From Ensifer adhaerens (GTDB taxonomy: Bacteria; Pseudomonadota; Alphaproteobacteria; Rhizobiales; Rhizobiaceae): a DNA stretch of 64,000 nucleotides. The notes beneath the pieces are model-generated. The model did not search any database. It was not told the origin of the DNA and saw nothing but the letters and a program-made list of their open reading frames with translations. A program made the position numbers and the translations under genes. Each line of letters begins with the position of its first letter. Position 1 is the stretch's first letter. The DNA is taken from positions 868,001 through 932,000 of the forward strand of contig NZ_CP083349.1 in the NCBI RefSeq assembly GCF_020035535.1. Direction: 5' to 3'. Positions 10,359 through 19,487 of the stretch are shown here, one piece after another.

Positions 10359-11234
10359 ATGGAAGGCTCTGAACAGGAAAAAGCGGCCGAACCGCCGAAA
10401 GTGGCCGGCGACGCGAACGGTTCCAACGACACCGGTCGCGGTCCTCGCCTGCGCGAGATACCGCTGCGCTTGATGATCCCGAACCTGATTACGGTTCTGG
10501 CGATCTGTGCAGGCCTCTCCGGCATTCGGCTGGCCTTCGAAAACCGCATCGAGCTCGCCGTCGCCATGGTTTTGCTCGCGGCTTTCCTTGATGGCATCGA
10601 CGGTCGTGTAGCACGCGCCCTGAAGGCGACGTCGAATTTCGGTGGCCAGATGGACTCGCTCGCCGACATCATCAACTTCGGCGTTGCGCCGGCGCTTGTG
10701 CTCTACGTTTTCATCCTGGATCAGGCCCGCTCGATCGGCTGGATCGCCGCACTGATCTATGCGATCGCCTGTGGTTTGCGGTTGGCGCGCTTTAACGTCA
10801 TGGCGGAGCGCCAGTCCAAGGCGCCGTGGCAGTCGGAGTATTTTGTCGGTGTGCCGGCGCCCGCGGGCGCCATGCTGGTGCTGCTGCCGGTCTATCTCGG
10901 CCTCCTGGGTCTTGCGCCGGAACGCACTTTCGCCCTGATTGCTTCCGCCTATACGGTGCTGATCGCCTTCCTGCTCGTCAGCCGTCTGCCGGTGTGGTCC
11001 GGAAAGTCGGAAAACAGCCGCGTGCGCCGCGATCTCGTCCTGCCGGCCATTCTCGGTGTCGTCTTCTACGTGGCGACTCTGATGACCTATACCTGGGAAA
11101 CGATGGCATTGACGGCACTTGGCTACCTGATCACCCTGCCGTTTGGCGCACGCTCGTGGCAGCGCAAATATGGCGGCGACTGGCCGGCCCATCCGTCGAC
11201 CGGCGGTGACGGTCTGCCTGGCGACAAGGACTGA
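10359..11234 (+). CDS. pssA: CDP-diacylglycerol-serine O-phosphatidyltransferase
   Basis: A 291-residue integral membrane CDP-alcohol phosphatidyltransferase making phosphatidylserine from CDP-diacylglycerol and serine. The signature DGIDGRVARAL followed by GGQMDSLAD gives the D-x2-D-G-x2-A-R and G-x3-D-x3-D pattern. About eight hydrophobic helices follow. The ATG at 10359 has AAGGA 6 nt upstream, which favours it over an in-frame GTG at 10353. The gene follows psd, so substrate and product enzymes are co-expressed. In rhizobia phosphatidylethanolamine can be further methylated to phosphatidylcholine; no methyltransferase is seen here. Confidence 0.94.
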   Translation: MEGSEQEKAAEPPKVAGDANGSNDTGRGPRLREIPLRLMIPNLITVLAICAGLSGIRLAFENRIELAVAMVLLAAFLDGIDGRVARALKATSNFGGQMDSLADIINFGVAPALVLYVFILDQARSIGWIAALIYAIACGLRLARFNVMAERQSKAPWQSEYFVGVPAPAGAMLVLLPVYLGLLGLAPERTFALIASAYTVLIAFLLVSRLPVWSGKSENSRVRRDLVLPAILGVVFYVATLMTYTWETMALTALGYLITLPFGARSWQRKYGGDWPAHPSTGGDGLPGDKD

Positions 11235-11290
11235 AGCGTTCCTCCGAAAGCTGCGAAACGACAATCCCTTCAGAAATTACGGACAAAAGA

Positions 11291-11322
11291 AAAGGCCACC
11301 GTGGGGACACGGTGGCCTTTTT
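11291..11322. terminator. intrinsic terminator after psd-pssA
   Basis: A 10-bp stem (GGCCACCGTG at 11294-11303, CACGGTGGCC at 11308-11317) with a GGGA loop, AAA before and TTTTT after. It can serve both the psd-pssA operon and the converging SDR gene. Confidence 0.9.
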
Positions 11323-11343
11323 CCATGAGCGATGCGTCAAAGA

Positions 11344-12084
11344 CTATTCCGGCATCCGGTAGTCGACGATCTTGTCCTCGCGAACGATATAGAGCTTGCC
11401 GGTCTCGGTCTGGTCGGGGCCTACGAGCGGAAGCAGCTTGGCGGCAACCTCTGAAGGATGCGGCACGGTCTCCGGATCCTCGCCGGGCATCGCCTGGGCG
11501 CGCATGGCAGTGCGAGTTGCGCCCGGATCGACGGAGAGGATGCGCAGCGGCAGGCGCTGCGTTTCGCCGGCCCAGGTGCGGGCCAGCGCCTCGACGGCAG
11601 CCTTGGAGGCGGAGTAGGGACCCCAGAAAGGCTTGCACTTGTGTGCAGCGCTCGAAGACAGGATCAGTGCGCGGCCGGCATCCGACTTAATCAGCAGCGG
11701 CTCCAGCGAACGGATCAGCCTCCAGGTCGCGTTGACGTTGATGTTCATCACCTTTTCGAACACCTTCGCCTCGACATGGCCGATCGGTGAGATCGTGCCG
11801 AGCACGCCGGCATTGGCGACCAGGATATCGAGTTTGCCCCAGCGCTCGTTGATGGCGCCACCGAGCTTGTCGATCGCCGCCATGTCGGCGAGGTCGAACG
11901 GCACCAGCGTGGCCGAACCGCCCGCCGCCTTGATTGCGTCGTCGAGTTCCTCGAGGCCGCCGACGGTGCGCGCGCAGGCGACGACATGGGCACCGGCCTT
12001 GGCCAGTTCGAGAGCGGTGAAATAGCCGATACCGCGCGACGCGCCGGTGACCACGGCCACCCGGCCTTTGAGATCGATCGTCAT
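11344..12084 (-). CDS. SDR-family NAD(P)-dependent oxidoreductase
   Basis: A 246-residue classical short-chain dehydrogenase. TGASRGIGYF near residue 14 binds the dinucleotide, NAG follows strand 4, and the catalytic set is Ser in LILSSSAAH with the Tyr/Lys of PYSASKAAVEA. The substrate cannot be read from the sequence. It lies 12 nt downstream of purF on the same strand, and this purF-SDR pairing suggests co-transcription without showing a role in purine synthesis. The terminator beyond its stop is shared with pssA. Confidence 0.87.
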   Translation of the reverse strand: MTIDLKGRVAVVTGASRGIGYFTALELAKAGAHVVACARTVGGLEELDDAIKAAGGSATLVPFDLADMAAIDKLGGAINERWGKLDILVANAGVLGTISPIGHVEAKVFEKVMNINVNATWRLIRSLEPLLIKSDAGRALILSSSAAHKCKPFWGPYSASKAAVEALARTWAGETQRLPLRILSVDPGATRTAMRAQAMPGEDPETVPHPSEVAAKLLPLVGPDQTETGKLYIVREDKIVDYRMPE

Positions 12085-12096
12085 TTTGTTTTCTGA

Positions 12097-13590
12097 TTAT
12101 CCGTTGCTGGCGAGAACCGAAAGTTTGCGGACATTGCTGGCGCCTTCCTGGTCGAGAAGGCGGGTCGGATAGTCCCCGGTGAAATAGTGGTCGGTGAATT
12201 GCGGTGCCTTGGGATCGCGCTTTTCGCCGCCGACTGCCTCATAGAGGCCATCGATCGACAGGAACTCGAGCGAGTCGGCGCCGATATAGCGGCACATGGA
12301 CGCGAGGTCGGCATGCTGGTTGGCGAGCAGCTTGTCGCGATCCGGGGTGTCGATACCGTAGAAATCGGGATGGAAGATCATCGGGCTGGCGACGCGGACA
12401 TGTACTTCACGCGCGCCGGCATCCCGCATCATCTGCACGATCTTCACAGACGTCGTGCCGCGCACGATCGAATCGTCGACGAGGATGACGCGCTTACCCT
12501 CAATCATCGCACGGTTGGCCGAATGCTTGAGCTTGACGCCGAAGGCGCGGATCTGCTGCGTCGGCTCGATGAAGGTACGGCCGACATAGTGGTTGCGGAT
12601 GATGCCGTATTCGAACGGGATGCCGCTCTGCTGCGCATAGCCCAGAGCCGCCGGCGTGCCGCCATCCGGGACCGGAACCACCACGTCCGCGTCGATGGGC
12701 GCTTCCTTGGCGAGGTTGATGCCCATGTTCTTGCGCGAAACGTAGATACTGCGGCCACCCACGACCGAATCCGGCCGGGCGAAATAGACGTATTCGAACA
12801 GGCAGAGCCGCTCCGGCTGCGATAGCTCGGGCTTGCGTGCATCGATCGAGATCGAACCGTCGGGCTGGATTTCGCAGATGATCACTTCGCCGTTCTCGAC
12901 GTCGCGAACATAGGTCGCGCCGATGATGTCGAGTGCGCAGGTCTCGGAGCAGAAGATCGGCTTGCCGTCGAGTTCGCCCATGACGAGCGGGCGGATGCCG
13001 ATCGGATCGCGCGCAGCGATCAGTTTGGTGCGAGTCATCGCCAGCATCGAATAGCCGCCTTCCATCTGGCGGATGGCGTCGATGAAGCGGTCGGACGAGG
13101 AGGTCTGCTTGGACCGCGCAATCAAGTGCAGGACGACTTCAGTGTCGGAGGTCGACTGACAGATTGCGCCGTCGGCAATCAGTTGCCGGCGAAGGGTGAG
13201 GCCGTTGGTAAAGTTGCCGTTATGGGCGACCGCGATGCCACCGACTTCGAGTTCGGCAAAGAGCGGCTGCACGTTGCGCAGCGCCACTTCGCCTGTCGTC
13301 GAGTAGCGGGTATGGCCGATCGACATGAAGCCCGGCAGCTTCGCCAGCGTCGCGGGATCCGTGTAATGATCGCCAACGAGGCCCATGCGTTTCTCGGTGC
13401 AGAACTGCTTGCCGTCGAAGGTGACGATGCCGGCTGCTTCCTGGCCGCGATGCTGGAGCGCATGCAGGCCGAGCGCCGTCAGCGCCGCCGCGTCCGAGTG
13501 CCCCAATATGCCGAAGACGCCGCACTCTTCGTGCAGCTCATCGCCTTCGAGTTCATCGTGGATTTCCATGGATCTCAGATCGGTCATCAC
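12097..13590 (-). CDS. purF: amidophosphoribosyltransferase
   Basis: A 497-residue enzyme for the first committed step of purine synthesis: PRPP plus glutamine to 5-phosphoribosylamine. The N-terminal glutaminase is made with a propeptide; Cys23 in HEECGVFGILG should become the N-terminal nucleophile after cleavage. The C-terminal phosphoribosyltransferase domain carries the PRPP loop VILVDDSIVRGTTS. Length and motif order are normal. The two initial Met codons are adjacent. It lies between cvpA upstream and an SDR gene downstream; cvpA-purF is a widely conserved order. A hairpin at 13689-13715 separates it from cvpA, so it may have partly separate control. Confidence 0.96.
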   Translation of the reverse strand: MMTDLRSMEIHDELEGDELHEECGVFGILGHSDAAALTALGLHALQHRGQEAAGIVTFDGKQFCTEKRMGLVGDHYTDPATLAKLPGFMSIGHTRYSTTGEVALRNVQPLFAELEVGGIAVAHNGNFTNGLTLRRQLIADGAICQSTSDTEVVLHLIARSKQTSSSDRFIDAIRQMEGGYSMLAMTRTKLIAARDPIGIRPLVMGELDGKPIFCSETCALDIIGATYVRDVENGEVIICEIQPDGSISIDARKPELSQPERLCLFEYVYFARPDSVVGGRSIYVSRKNMGINLAKEAPIDADVVVPVPDGGTPAALGYAQQSGIPFEYGIIRNHYVGRTFIEPTQQIRAFGVKLKHSANRAMIEGKRVILVDDSIVRGTTSVKIVQMMRDAGAREVHVRVASPMIFHPDFYGIDTPDRDKLLANQHADLASMCRYIGADSLEFLSIDGLYEAVGGEKRDPKAPQFTDHYFTGDYPTRLLDQEGASNVRKLSVLASNG

Positions 13591-13688
13591 AGTCGCCTTT
13601 GCTCCGTACCGGTGCGCATATCGTGATCAGGCCCGCCGTCTTCAAGCGATCTTAGCTGAAAACGGCTGCAAGCGTTATTCCCCAAAAG

Positions 13689-13715
13689 GACAAAGCCCGC
13701 GGGGCGGGCTTTGTC
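13689..13715 (-). terminator. hairpin between cvpA and purF, terminator or attenuator
   Basis: A perfect 12-bp inverted repeat (GACAAAGCCCGC at 13689-13700 with 13704-13715) and a GGG loop, 18 nt past the cvpA stop. On the minus strand it is followed by CTTTTGGGG, a short T-run. Confidence 0.6.
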
Positions 13716-13732
13716 GGCAAATCGTTCCTGTC

Positions 13733-14356
13733 TCAGCCGTTGGTGGCCGGAGCGTCGTCGGCGGGCGCCTGTTCCGGCGTCGTCGTCGGTGCCTGGCCGG
13801 GTGCCGTTGCCGGTGCTTCGCCTTCACCTTCGCCGGTCGTATCCTTGCCGCGCAGGCGGTCGAGAATCGTGGCGTCGGCTTCTTCCGGCAGCAGCGCGAT
13901 CAGCTTGTTGCCGAGATTGTCAAGCAGCGGTTTCGACTTCGCGTGGGTGACCCAGCCCGGCTGCTGCTGCGGTGCGACGAGCCAGTTGAAGAACAGCATT
14001 GCGACGACGACAAGCAGAATGCCGCGAGCGGCTCCAAACAGGAAGCCGAGCGTGCGGTCGAGCGCACCGATGCGGCTGTCGATGATGAAATCGGCAATCC
14101 GCATGGTGATGAAGGAAATGATGATCAGCGCAACCAGGAAGATCACCGCCGCCGATCCGATCAGCGCGACGGTATCGCTATTGGTGTACTGCTTGGCATA
14201 GGGCAGAAGCTGCGGGTAGAGGAAATAGGCCGCCGCGGCCGCACCTACCCAGCTCGCGACCGAGAGCACCTCGCGCGAGAAGCCTCGAACCATGGCCAGG
14301 ATTGCGGAAAACAGGGCGACGCCGAGAACGATACCGTCGAGAATTGTAATGGGCAT
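13733..14356 (-). CDS. cvpA: CvpA-family membrane protein
   Basis: A 207-residue membrane protein of the CvpA (colicin V production) family. It starts MPITILDGIV and has four hydrophobic helices in the first 125 residues. A soluble C-terminus ends in an Ala/Pro/Thr-rich tail of about 40 residues. In E. coli the cvpA homologue lies just before purF, as here. CvpA is needed for colicin V export in E. coli, and in other bacteria for envelope stress resistance; its molecular activity is not known. The start at 14356 has AAGGAC just upstream. An in-frame ATG at 14410 would add 18 polar residues and is less likely. Confidence 0.88.
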   Translation of the reverse strand: MPITILDGIVLGVALFSAILAMVRGFSREVLSVASWVGAAAAAYFLYPQLLPYAKQYTNSDTVALIGSAAVIFLVALIIISFITMRIADFIIDSRIGALDRTLGFLFGAARGILLVVVAMLFFNWLVAPQQQPGWVTHAKSKPLLDNLGNKLIALLPEEADATILDRLRGKDTTGEGEGEAPATAPGQAPTTTPEQAPADDAPATNG

Positions 14357-14588
14357 TTTGTCCTTACTCCGGACCCGGTTCGTCCGGGTCTCCTCAAGCC
14401 TATCCGCCATCGGCCCTGCCTGATGTCCAGGGCATTTGCAGCCTGCTCGCGGCCCTCACAGCGCTGCGCGTCTTTTCGGACGTGCAAAAGGTCGCTGCAA
14501 CGCTCAGATCTGCTGCATAATTTTGTCCCTAGATCGATCCGGATCTAAGGGCTTATGCAGTAGAGGACGGTCTGCGGCATCCGCGTCT

Positions 14589-15992
14589 TCAGTCCTCGTT
14601 CTCCGCCGGTCTCAGCGCGTTTCGCGAACCCGCGATGCGCGCCACCAGATCCGGCAGGCTTTCCATTTCGCTCCATCGGCCATTGCCGTTTTTCGGCAAT
14701 TCGGTGGACGCGGACGGCAGGACCGCCTGTGAGAACCCGAGTTTCTCGGCTTCTTTAAGGCGTTGTGCGGTATGCGCAACCGGCCGGATGGCGCCCGACA
14801 AGCTGACTTCGCCGAAATAGACGCAATCCGCAGGAAGGGCAAGCCCGGCAAGCGATGAAACCAGTGCGGAAGCCACAGCTAGATCGGCAGCGGGCTCGGA
14901 AATGCGGTAACCGCCGGCAATGTTGAGATAGACGTCGTGCTGGCCGAGCCTTACCCCGCAATGGGCTTCGAGCACGGCGAGGATCATCGACAGACGGGCT
15001 GAATCCCAGCCGACGATGGCGCGCCGCGGCGTGCCGAGCGATGTCGGGGCAACGAGCGCCTGCACTTCGACGAGCACTGGGCGGGTGCCTTCCATGCCGG
15101 CAAAGACAGCCGCGCCCGGGGATTTCTCGTTGCGCTCACCGAGAAAGAGTTCCGATGGGTTGGCGACTTCGCGCAACCCCTTGTCGGACATCTCGAACAC
15201 GCCGATCTCGTCGGTTGGCCCGAAGCGATTCTTGACGGTGCGCAGAATGCGGTAATGGTGGCCACGGTCGCCTTCGAAGTAAAGCACGGCATCGACCATG
15301 TGCTCGACGACGCGCGGTCCGGCGATCTGGCCTTCCTTGGTGACGTGGCCGACCAGAACGACGGCGGTTCCCGTCTGCTTGGCAAAGCGGATCATCGCCT
15401 GGACGCCGGTGCGGACCTGGGTGACGGTGCCGGGCGCCGAATCGACGATGTCGCTCCAGAGCGTCTGGATCGAGTCGATGATCACCAAATCCGGCCGTTT
15501 ACCTTCGGAAAGCGTTGCCAGGATGTCCTCGACATTGGTCTCGGCGGCGAGCAGCACGTCGCTGTCGGCGGCACCCAGACGCTGCGCGCGCAGCCGCACC
15601 TGTGCCACAGCCTCTTCACCCGAGACATAGATGACGCGGTGCTTGCGGCGCGAGAGGGCGGCGGCCGCCTGCATCAACACCGTCGATTTTCCGATCCCGG
15701 GATCGCCGCCGACGAGCAGCGCCGAGCCGCGAACGAAGCCCCCGCCGGTCACCCGGTCGAGTTCGGAAATGCCTGTCTGGATCCGTGGCGCATCTTCGAT
15801 CTCGCCGGAAAGTGTGGTGAGCGCAACCGGGCGTCCCTTCTTTGGCGCGCGCGAGGGTCCACCGCCGATGCCGGCTGTCGGATCGTCCTCGATGATCGTG
15901 TTCCATTCGCCGCAGCCTTCGCATTTACCCACCCAGCGGGTGTGGATGGTGCCGCAGTTCTGGCAGATGAATTGTGTGCGGGCTTTCGCCAT
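14589..15992 (-). CDS. radA: DNA repair protein RadA
   Basis: A 467-residue RecA-like ATPase that helps process recombination intermediates and branch migration. It shows a four-Cys zinc finger (Cys10, Cys13, Cys24, Cys27), Walker A GGDPGIGKST at about 94-103, the RadA-specific KNRFG motif, and a C-terminal Lon-like domain. All family parts are present and the length is normal. It lies between alr upstream and cvpA downstream on the same strand, with gaps of about 156 and 232 nt, so separate promoters are possible. Confidence 0.96.
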   Translation of the reverse strand: MAKARTQFICQNCGTIHTRWVGKCEGCGEWNTIIEDDPTAGIGGGPSRAPKKGRPVALTTLSGEIEDAPRIQTGISELDRVTGGGFVRGSALLVGGDPGIGKSTVLMQAAAALSRRKHRVIYVSGEEAVAQVRLRAQRLGAADSDVLLAAETNVEDILATLSEGKRPDLVIIDSIQTLWSDIVDSAPGTVTQVRTGVQAMIRFAKQTGTAVVLVGHVTKEGQIAGPRVVEHMVDAVLYFEGDRGHHYRILRTVKNRFGPTDEIGVFEMSDKGLREVANPSELFLGERNEKSPGAAVFAGMEGTRPVLVEVQALVAPTSLGTPRRAIVGWDSARLSMILAVLEAHCGVRLGQHDVYLNIAGGYRISEPAADLAVASALVSSLAGLALPADCVYFGEVSLSGAIRPVAHTAQRLKEAEKLGFSQAVLPSASTELPKNGNGRWSEMESLPDLVARIAGSRNALRPAENED

Positions 15993-16148
15993 CAGGGTCG
16001 ACTTTCGAAATCTGGAAAGGTCACCGACGCTCGCGCGCGGCGATACTGCAGTGACGGGAGAATCACTTGTGTCGTCACATAATGCCGCGAAACGCGGAAC
16101 AAAAGGTGAATTTTAATGAAGCCTGCGGGAAAACGCAGGAAAACCGCG

Positions 16149-17288
16149 TCAGACGGCGCCGACATAGTTCCTGATGTACCGACGCCCGAGGCTGGTCAGC
16201 AACTCATAGCCGATCGTCCCGCCGGCGCGCGCCACGTCGTCGATGGCGATGTTGCGGCCGAAGAGCTCGATGTAATCGCCCGGCCGCGCCGCATCTGTCG
16301 GTAGGTCGGTGACGTCGAAGAGGCTGAGGTCCATGGTGACGCGACCCACATGCGGCACGCGCTTGCCGTGCAGGAAACCGAATGCCCCCGATGGCGTTGC
16401 CTGCCGCAGAGTCACGCCGCCGCCGGAGACCGAGCGATGGTAGCCATCGGCGTAACCGACCGCCACGGTGGCGATGCGACTGTCCCTGTCGAAGCGGGCG
16501 GAAGCGCCGTAGCTCGCCGTGCCGCCAGCCGCGACCTCGCGGATCTGAATGATCCGTGCCTCGGCGGTCACGACCGGGGTCATCGGGTTGGCGATGTCGT
16601 TGACCGCTTCGCCGCCATAGACGGCGATGCCCGGTCGGGTGAGATCGAAGTGATAGTCGGGCCCGAGGAACACACCGCCGGAATTGGCAAGGCTGGCATC
16701 GACGCCTTCATAGGCGGCCGTCGCTTCGCGGAATCGCCCGAGCTGGTAGGCGTTCAGCGGATGCTGCGGTTCGTCGGCACAGGCGAGGTGGCTCATGATC
16801 AGCACGGGAGAGAAGCTTGCGGGTCGCGCCGGGTCGTTGGCAAGCGCCACCGCTGCCTCGACCGTCAGGCCCAACCGGTTCATACCGGTATCGATATGCA
16901 GGACGCAGGGGTAGTCGCCGCGCTCGGAAAGTGCTGCCATGAACACGGCAAGCTGCTCATCGGAATTGATGACGGGCACCAGGTCGTTGTCGAAGAAGAA
17001 CTCTTCGTTTCCCGGCCACATGCCCGCGAGAATGTAGATGCGCCCCTCCGGAACGAGCGGCCGCAGTTCCTCGCCTTCCTCGGCATTGGCCACGAAGAAG
17101 TCGCGCGCACCGGCAGCATAGAGGGCAGGGGCTGCTTGATCGATGCCGAGGCCATAGGCGTCCGCTTTGAGGACCGCCGACGCCCGTGCCTTGCCCGAGC
17201 GCGCATTCATCGCCCGCCAGTTATCGGCAAGCGCGCGCAGATCGATCGTGAGGCGGTTGGAAGCGGAGAGGAATTCTGGGGGGAGCAT
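16149..17288 (-). CDS. alr: alanine racemase
   Basis: A 379-residue PLP enzyme that makes D-alanine for peptidoglycan. The PLP-binding Lys41 sits in VLKADAYGLG; the second catalytic residue, Tyr, is in SYGASARF. HIDTGMNRLG and the C-terminal beta domain match the family. The ATG at 17288 has GAAGG about 9 nt upstream and gives the usual N-terminus; an in-frame upstream ATG at 17330 would add 14 residues. It is divergent from the AraC gene, sharing a 149-nt regulatory gap. Confidence 0.94.
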   Translation of the reverse strand: MLPPEFLSASNRLTIDLRALADNWRAMNARSGKARASAVLKADAYGLGIDQAAPALYAAGARDFFVANAEEGEELRPLVPEGRIYILAGMWPGNEEFFFDNDLVPVINSDEQLAVFMAALSERGDYPCVLHIDTGMNRLGLTVEAAVALANDPARPASFSPVLIMSHLACADEPQHPLNAYQLGRFREATAAYEGVDASLANSGGVFLGPDYHFDLTRPGIAVYGGEAVNDIANPMTPVVTAEARIIQIREVAAGGTASYGASARFDRDSRIATVAVGYADGYHRSVSGGGVTLRQATPSGAFGFLHGKRVPHVGRVTMDLSLFDVTDLPTDAARPGDYIELFGRNIAIDDVARAGGTIGYELLTSLGRRYIRNYVGAV

Positions 17289-17437
17289 GCCGGACACCTT
17301 CGTGGACGATCCGAAGAGCAATACAGCCAACGGCGCATGGTCGCAAATGTTCGCCTACCGCACTTTCACGCGAGCTGTGTCTGGAACCGAGCACTTTTGT
17401 GCAAGACGGAGCCGCCTCGGCGCATTATGTTTCCCGC

Positions 17438-18295
17438 ATGCAGACGATTTCGCAGGAACAGGCCATCGATGACACGCCGATTGAGGGCGGCGAGCGTACA
17501 CGCTTCTGGCGGGACGCTCGTTTCATGGGGATGGAATGCCTGACGGCGACCTTCATCACCCATGAATTCGCGCCGCATGCACACGAGACCTTCAGCATTG
17601 GCGCCATTGAGGCGGGTTCACAGATCAGCAAGATCAAGGGCGAGCGCTCGGAAGCTGGTCCCGGGGACTTTTACCTGATCAATCCCGACGAAATCCACGA
17701 CGGTCACCCCGGCGGCAGCGGCTACCGTTACCGCATGGTCTATCCGAGCGCCGATCTGCTGGTGAATATCATAGAGGATGTGACCGGTCGCGCCTTCAGG
17801 GGAACGCCGTCGTTCTCGAAGCGTGTTCTGCAGGACCCGGACCTCGCCTTGTCCTTTCATCAGGCGCACCGAACGCTTGAGCTGGCCGGCGGCACGCTCG
17901 AGGCCGAAGAAAGAATGTTCGGTGTGCTTGCGGCGATGTTCGAAAGGCACGGCAGTACGATCATCACTCCGATCGAGACGCGCGAGCAGTCCGCCGTGCA
18001 TCGGGCCCGGGATTTCCTCACCGAGAACTACGCCGACGATGTCGGGCTCGAGGAACTCGCCAAGGTCGCAGGGCTCAGTCGCGCACATCTGATCCGCGCC
18101 TTCCGCAAGGAATTCCATATCACGCCGCATGCCTTCCTCACCGACAAGCGCGTTCGTGCTGCCAAGACCTTGCTCAGGCATGGCTGGTCGGCGGTGGATG
18201 CCGCCTATCAGTGCGGTTTCGCCGACCAGGCGCATTTCAGCCGCCATTTCAAAGCCCGCACCGGCGTGACACCCGGGGCCTTCCGCGCCGGCTGA
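17438..18295 (+). CDS. AraC-family transcriptional regulator
   Basis: A protein of about 285 residues. It has an N-terminal cupin-like sensor (HEFAPHAHETFSIG, then GPGDFYLINPDEIHDG) and a C-terminal double helix-turn-helix with LSRAHLIRAFRKEFH and the AraC signature AAYQCGFADQAHFSRHF. It probably senses a small ligand, perhaps an amino acid. An AzlC/AzlD exporter pair follows 25 nt later on the same strand, and AraC-AzlC-AzlD sets of this kind suggest that the regulator controls the exporter. The ribosome site is weak; a GTG at 17399 is an alternative start. Inserted on the plus strand between alr and dnaB, whose neighbours all point the other way. Confidence 0.88.
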   Translation: MQTISQEQAIDDTPIEGGERTRFWRDARFMGMECLTATFITHEFAPHAHETFSIGAIEAGSQISKIKGERSEAGPGDFYLINPDEIHDGHPGGSGYRYRMVYPSADLLVNIIEDVTGRAFRGTPSFSKRVLQDPDLALSFHQAHRTLELAGGTLEAEERMFGVLAAMFERHGSTIITPIETREQSAVHRARDFLTENYADDVGLEELAKVAGLSRAHLIRAFRKEFHITPHAFLTDKRVRAAKTLLRHGWSAVDAAYQCGFADQAHFSRHFKARTGVTPGAFRAG

Positions 18296-18320
18296 TCACT
18301 TTCGTTCAATACGGGACCTG

Positions 18321-19073
18321 ATGTGCGGTCTAGACGTTCTCCGTTTTCGCATGGGAATGGAGACCGGGACGTTGCAGGAGAGAAGTACATTTCAGGAATT
18401 TCGGGCCGCGGCGATGGCGATGACGCCGCTGATCGTCGCCGTCATGCCGATCGGCCTGGTGTTTGGCGCGGTGGCGGCGGGCAAGGGGCTGACACCGGCG
18501 GAGGTGACGCTGATGAGTGCGCTGGTCTTTGCCGGTGGGTCGCAGTTCGTCGCCATGGATATCTGGACGCATCCGGCGTCCTGGGCGGCCCTCGGTTTCT
18601 CGGCTCTGCTCGTCAACATCCGTCACGTGCTGATGAGCGCCTCGATCGGCGGCAAGCTTCACAGCTTCTCCGGGCCGGCGCGCTATGCGTCGATGCTGCT
18701 TCTCGCCGATGAAATCTGGGCGATGGCCGAGATGCGCGCGGGTAACGCCAAGCTGACGCCGGCCTGGTATGCCGGCCTCGCCATTCCCTTCTACTGCGCC
18801 TGGGTGCTGACGAGCCTGACGGGGGCAATGCTTGGCGCCTTGCTGGGCGATCCGAAGGTCATCGGTCTCGACTTCGCCTTCCCGGCCGTTTTCATCATTC
18901 TGGTCATGGGGTTCTGGAAGGGCCGAGAAACCGGCGCCGTCCTGGCCGCAAGCGCTTGTGCGGCCGTGGTCACGCATCAATTGCTGCCGGGCGTCTGGTA
19001 TATCGCTGCCGGGGCTGCCGCAGGCGTCGTCGTGGCCATGCTTTCAGGCGGACGCAAGGAGGCCCACGCGTGA
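18321..19073 (+). CDS. AzlC-family branched-chain amino acid exporter, large subunit
   Basis: A membrane protein of about 250 residues with roughly seven hydrophobic helices. The motifs MPIGLVFGAVAAGKGL, FAGGSQFVAMD and NIRHVLMSASIG are typical of AzlC. With AzlD it forms an export pair; in Bacillus, AzlCD gives resistance to the toxic leucine analogue azaleucine. The start could be 18321 (a GGGA site lies close upstream), 18351 or 18357. Its stop overlaps the GTG start of azlD, so the two are translationally coupled. The preceding AraC gene is the likely regulator. Confidence 0.88.
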   Translation: MCGLDVLRFRMGMETGTLQERSTFQEFRAAAMAMTPLIVAVMPIGLVFGAVAAGKGLTPAEVTLMSALVFAGGSQFVAMDIWTHPASWAALGFSALLVNIRHVLMSASIGGKLHSFSGPARYASMLLLADEIWAMAEMRAGNAKLTPAWYAGLAIPFYCAWVLTSLTGAMLGALLGDPKVIGLDFAFPAVFIILVMGFWKGRETGAVLAASACAAVVTHQLLPGVWYIAAGAAAGVVVAMLSGGRKEAHA

Positions 19074-19381
19074 TCGTCGATCTCAACACATTGCTTGCGA
19101 TTTTCGCCATGGCGGCCGCGACAATCGCGACCCGTATCGGCGGGCTCGTGCTCATCCGCTACGTGACGATCGGAGAGGGGCAGAAACGCGCCCTTGAGGC
19201 CATTCCGCCGGCGGTTCTGATGGCGGTCATCGCTCCGACGGCACTGGTTACCGGTCCGGCCGAAACGATTGCGGCTGCGGCGACGGCCGTTGCTGCAACC
19301 AGGCTGCCGCTCCTGGCATCCGTTGCCGTCGGGGTAATTTCGGTAGCGCTATTGCGTCAGGTTTTGGGCGGCGCCTGGTAG
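19070..19381 (+). CDS. AzlD-family branched-chain amino acid exporter, small subunit
   Basis: A 103-residue membrane protein with about four hydrophobic helices and the AzlD-like IATRIGGLVLIRY. The GTG at 19070 overlaps the AzlC stop (GTGA) and has AAGGAGG 7 nt upstream, an unusually strong ribosome site that decides the start. It needs AzlC as partner. The gene ends about 106 nt before the converging dnaB stop, with a hairpin in between. Confidence 0.87.
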   Translation: MIVDLNTLLAIFAMAAATIATRIGGLVLIRYVTIGEGQKRALEAIPPAVLMAVIAPTALVTGPAETIAAAATAVAATRLPLLASVAVGVISVALLRQVLGGAW

Positions 19382-19428
19382 ATGACGGTGGCGGTTGGCC
19401 CCAAGGTTAGGCGGCTTTTCGTGAAGTA

Positions 19429-19468
19429 GAGCGGGATGGGAAACCGCAAACATTTTCCCATCCCGCTC
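19429..19468. terminator. long hairpin between azlD and dnaB
   Basis: A 12-bp perfect stem (GAGCGGGATGGG at 19429-19440, CCCATCCCGCTC at 19457-19468), extended by AAA/TTT to 15 bp, with a 10-nt loop. No long T-run lies on either side, but the placement between converging genes fits termination. Confidence 0.65.
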
Positions 19469-19487
19469 CGGCCGCCCCCACGGAACG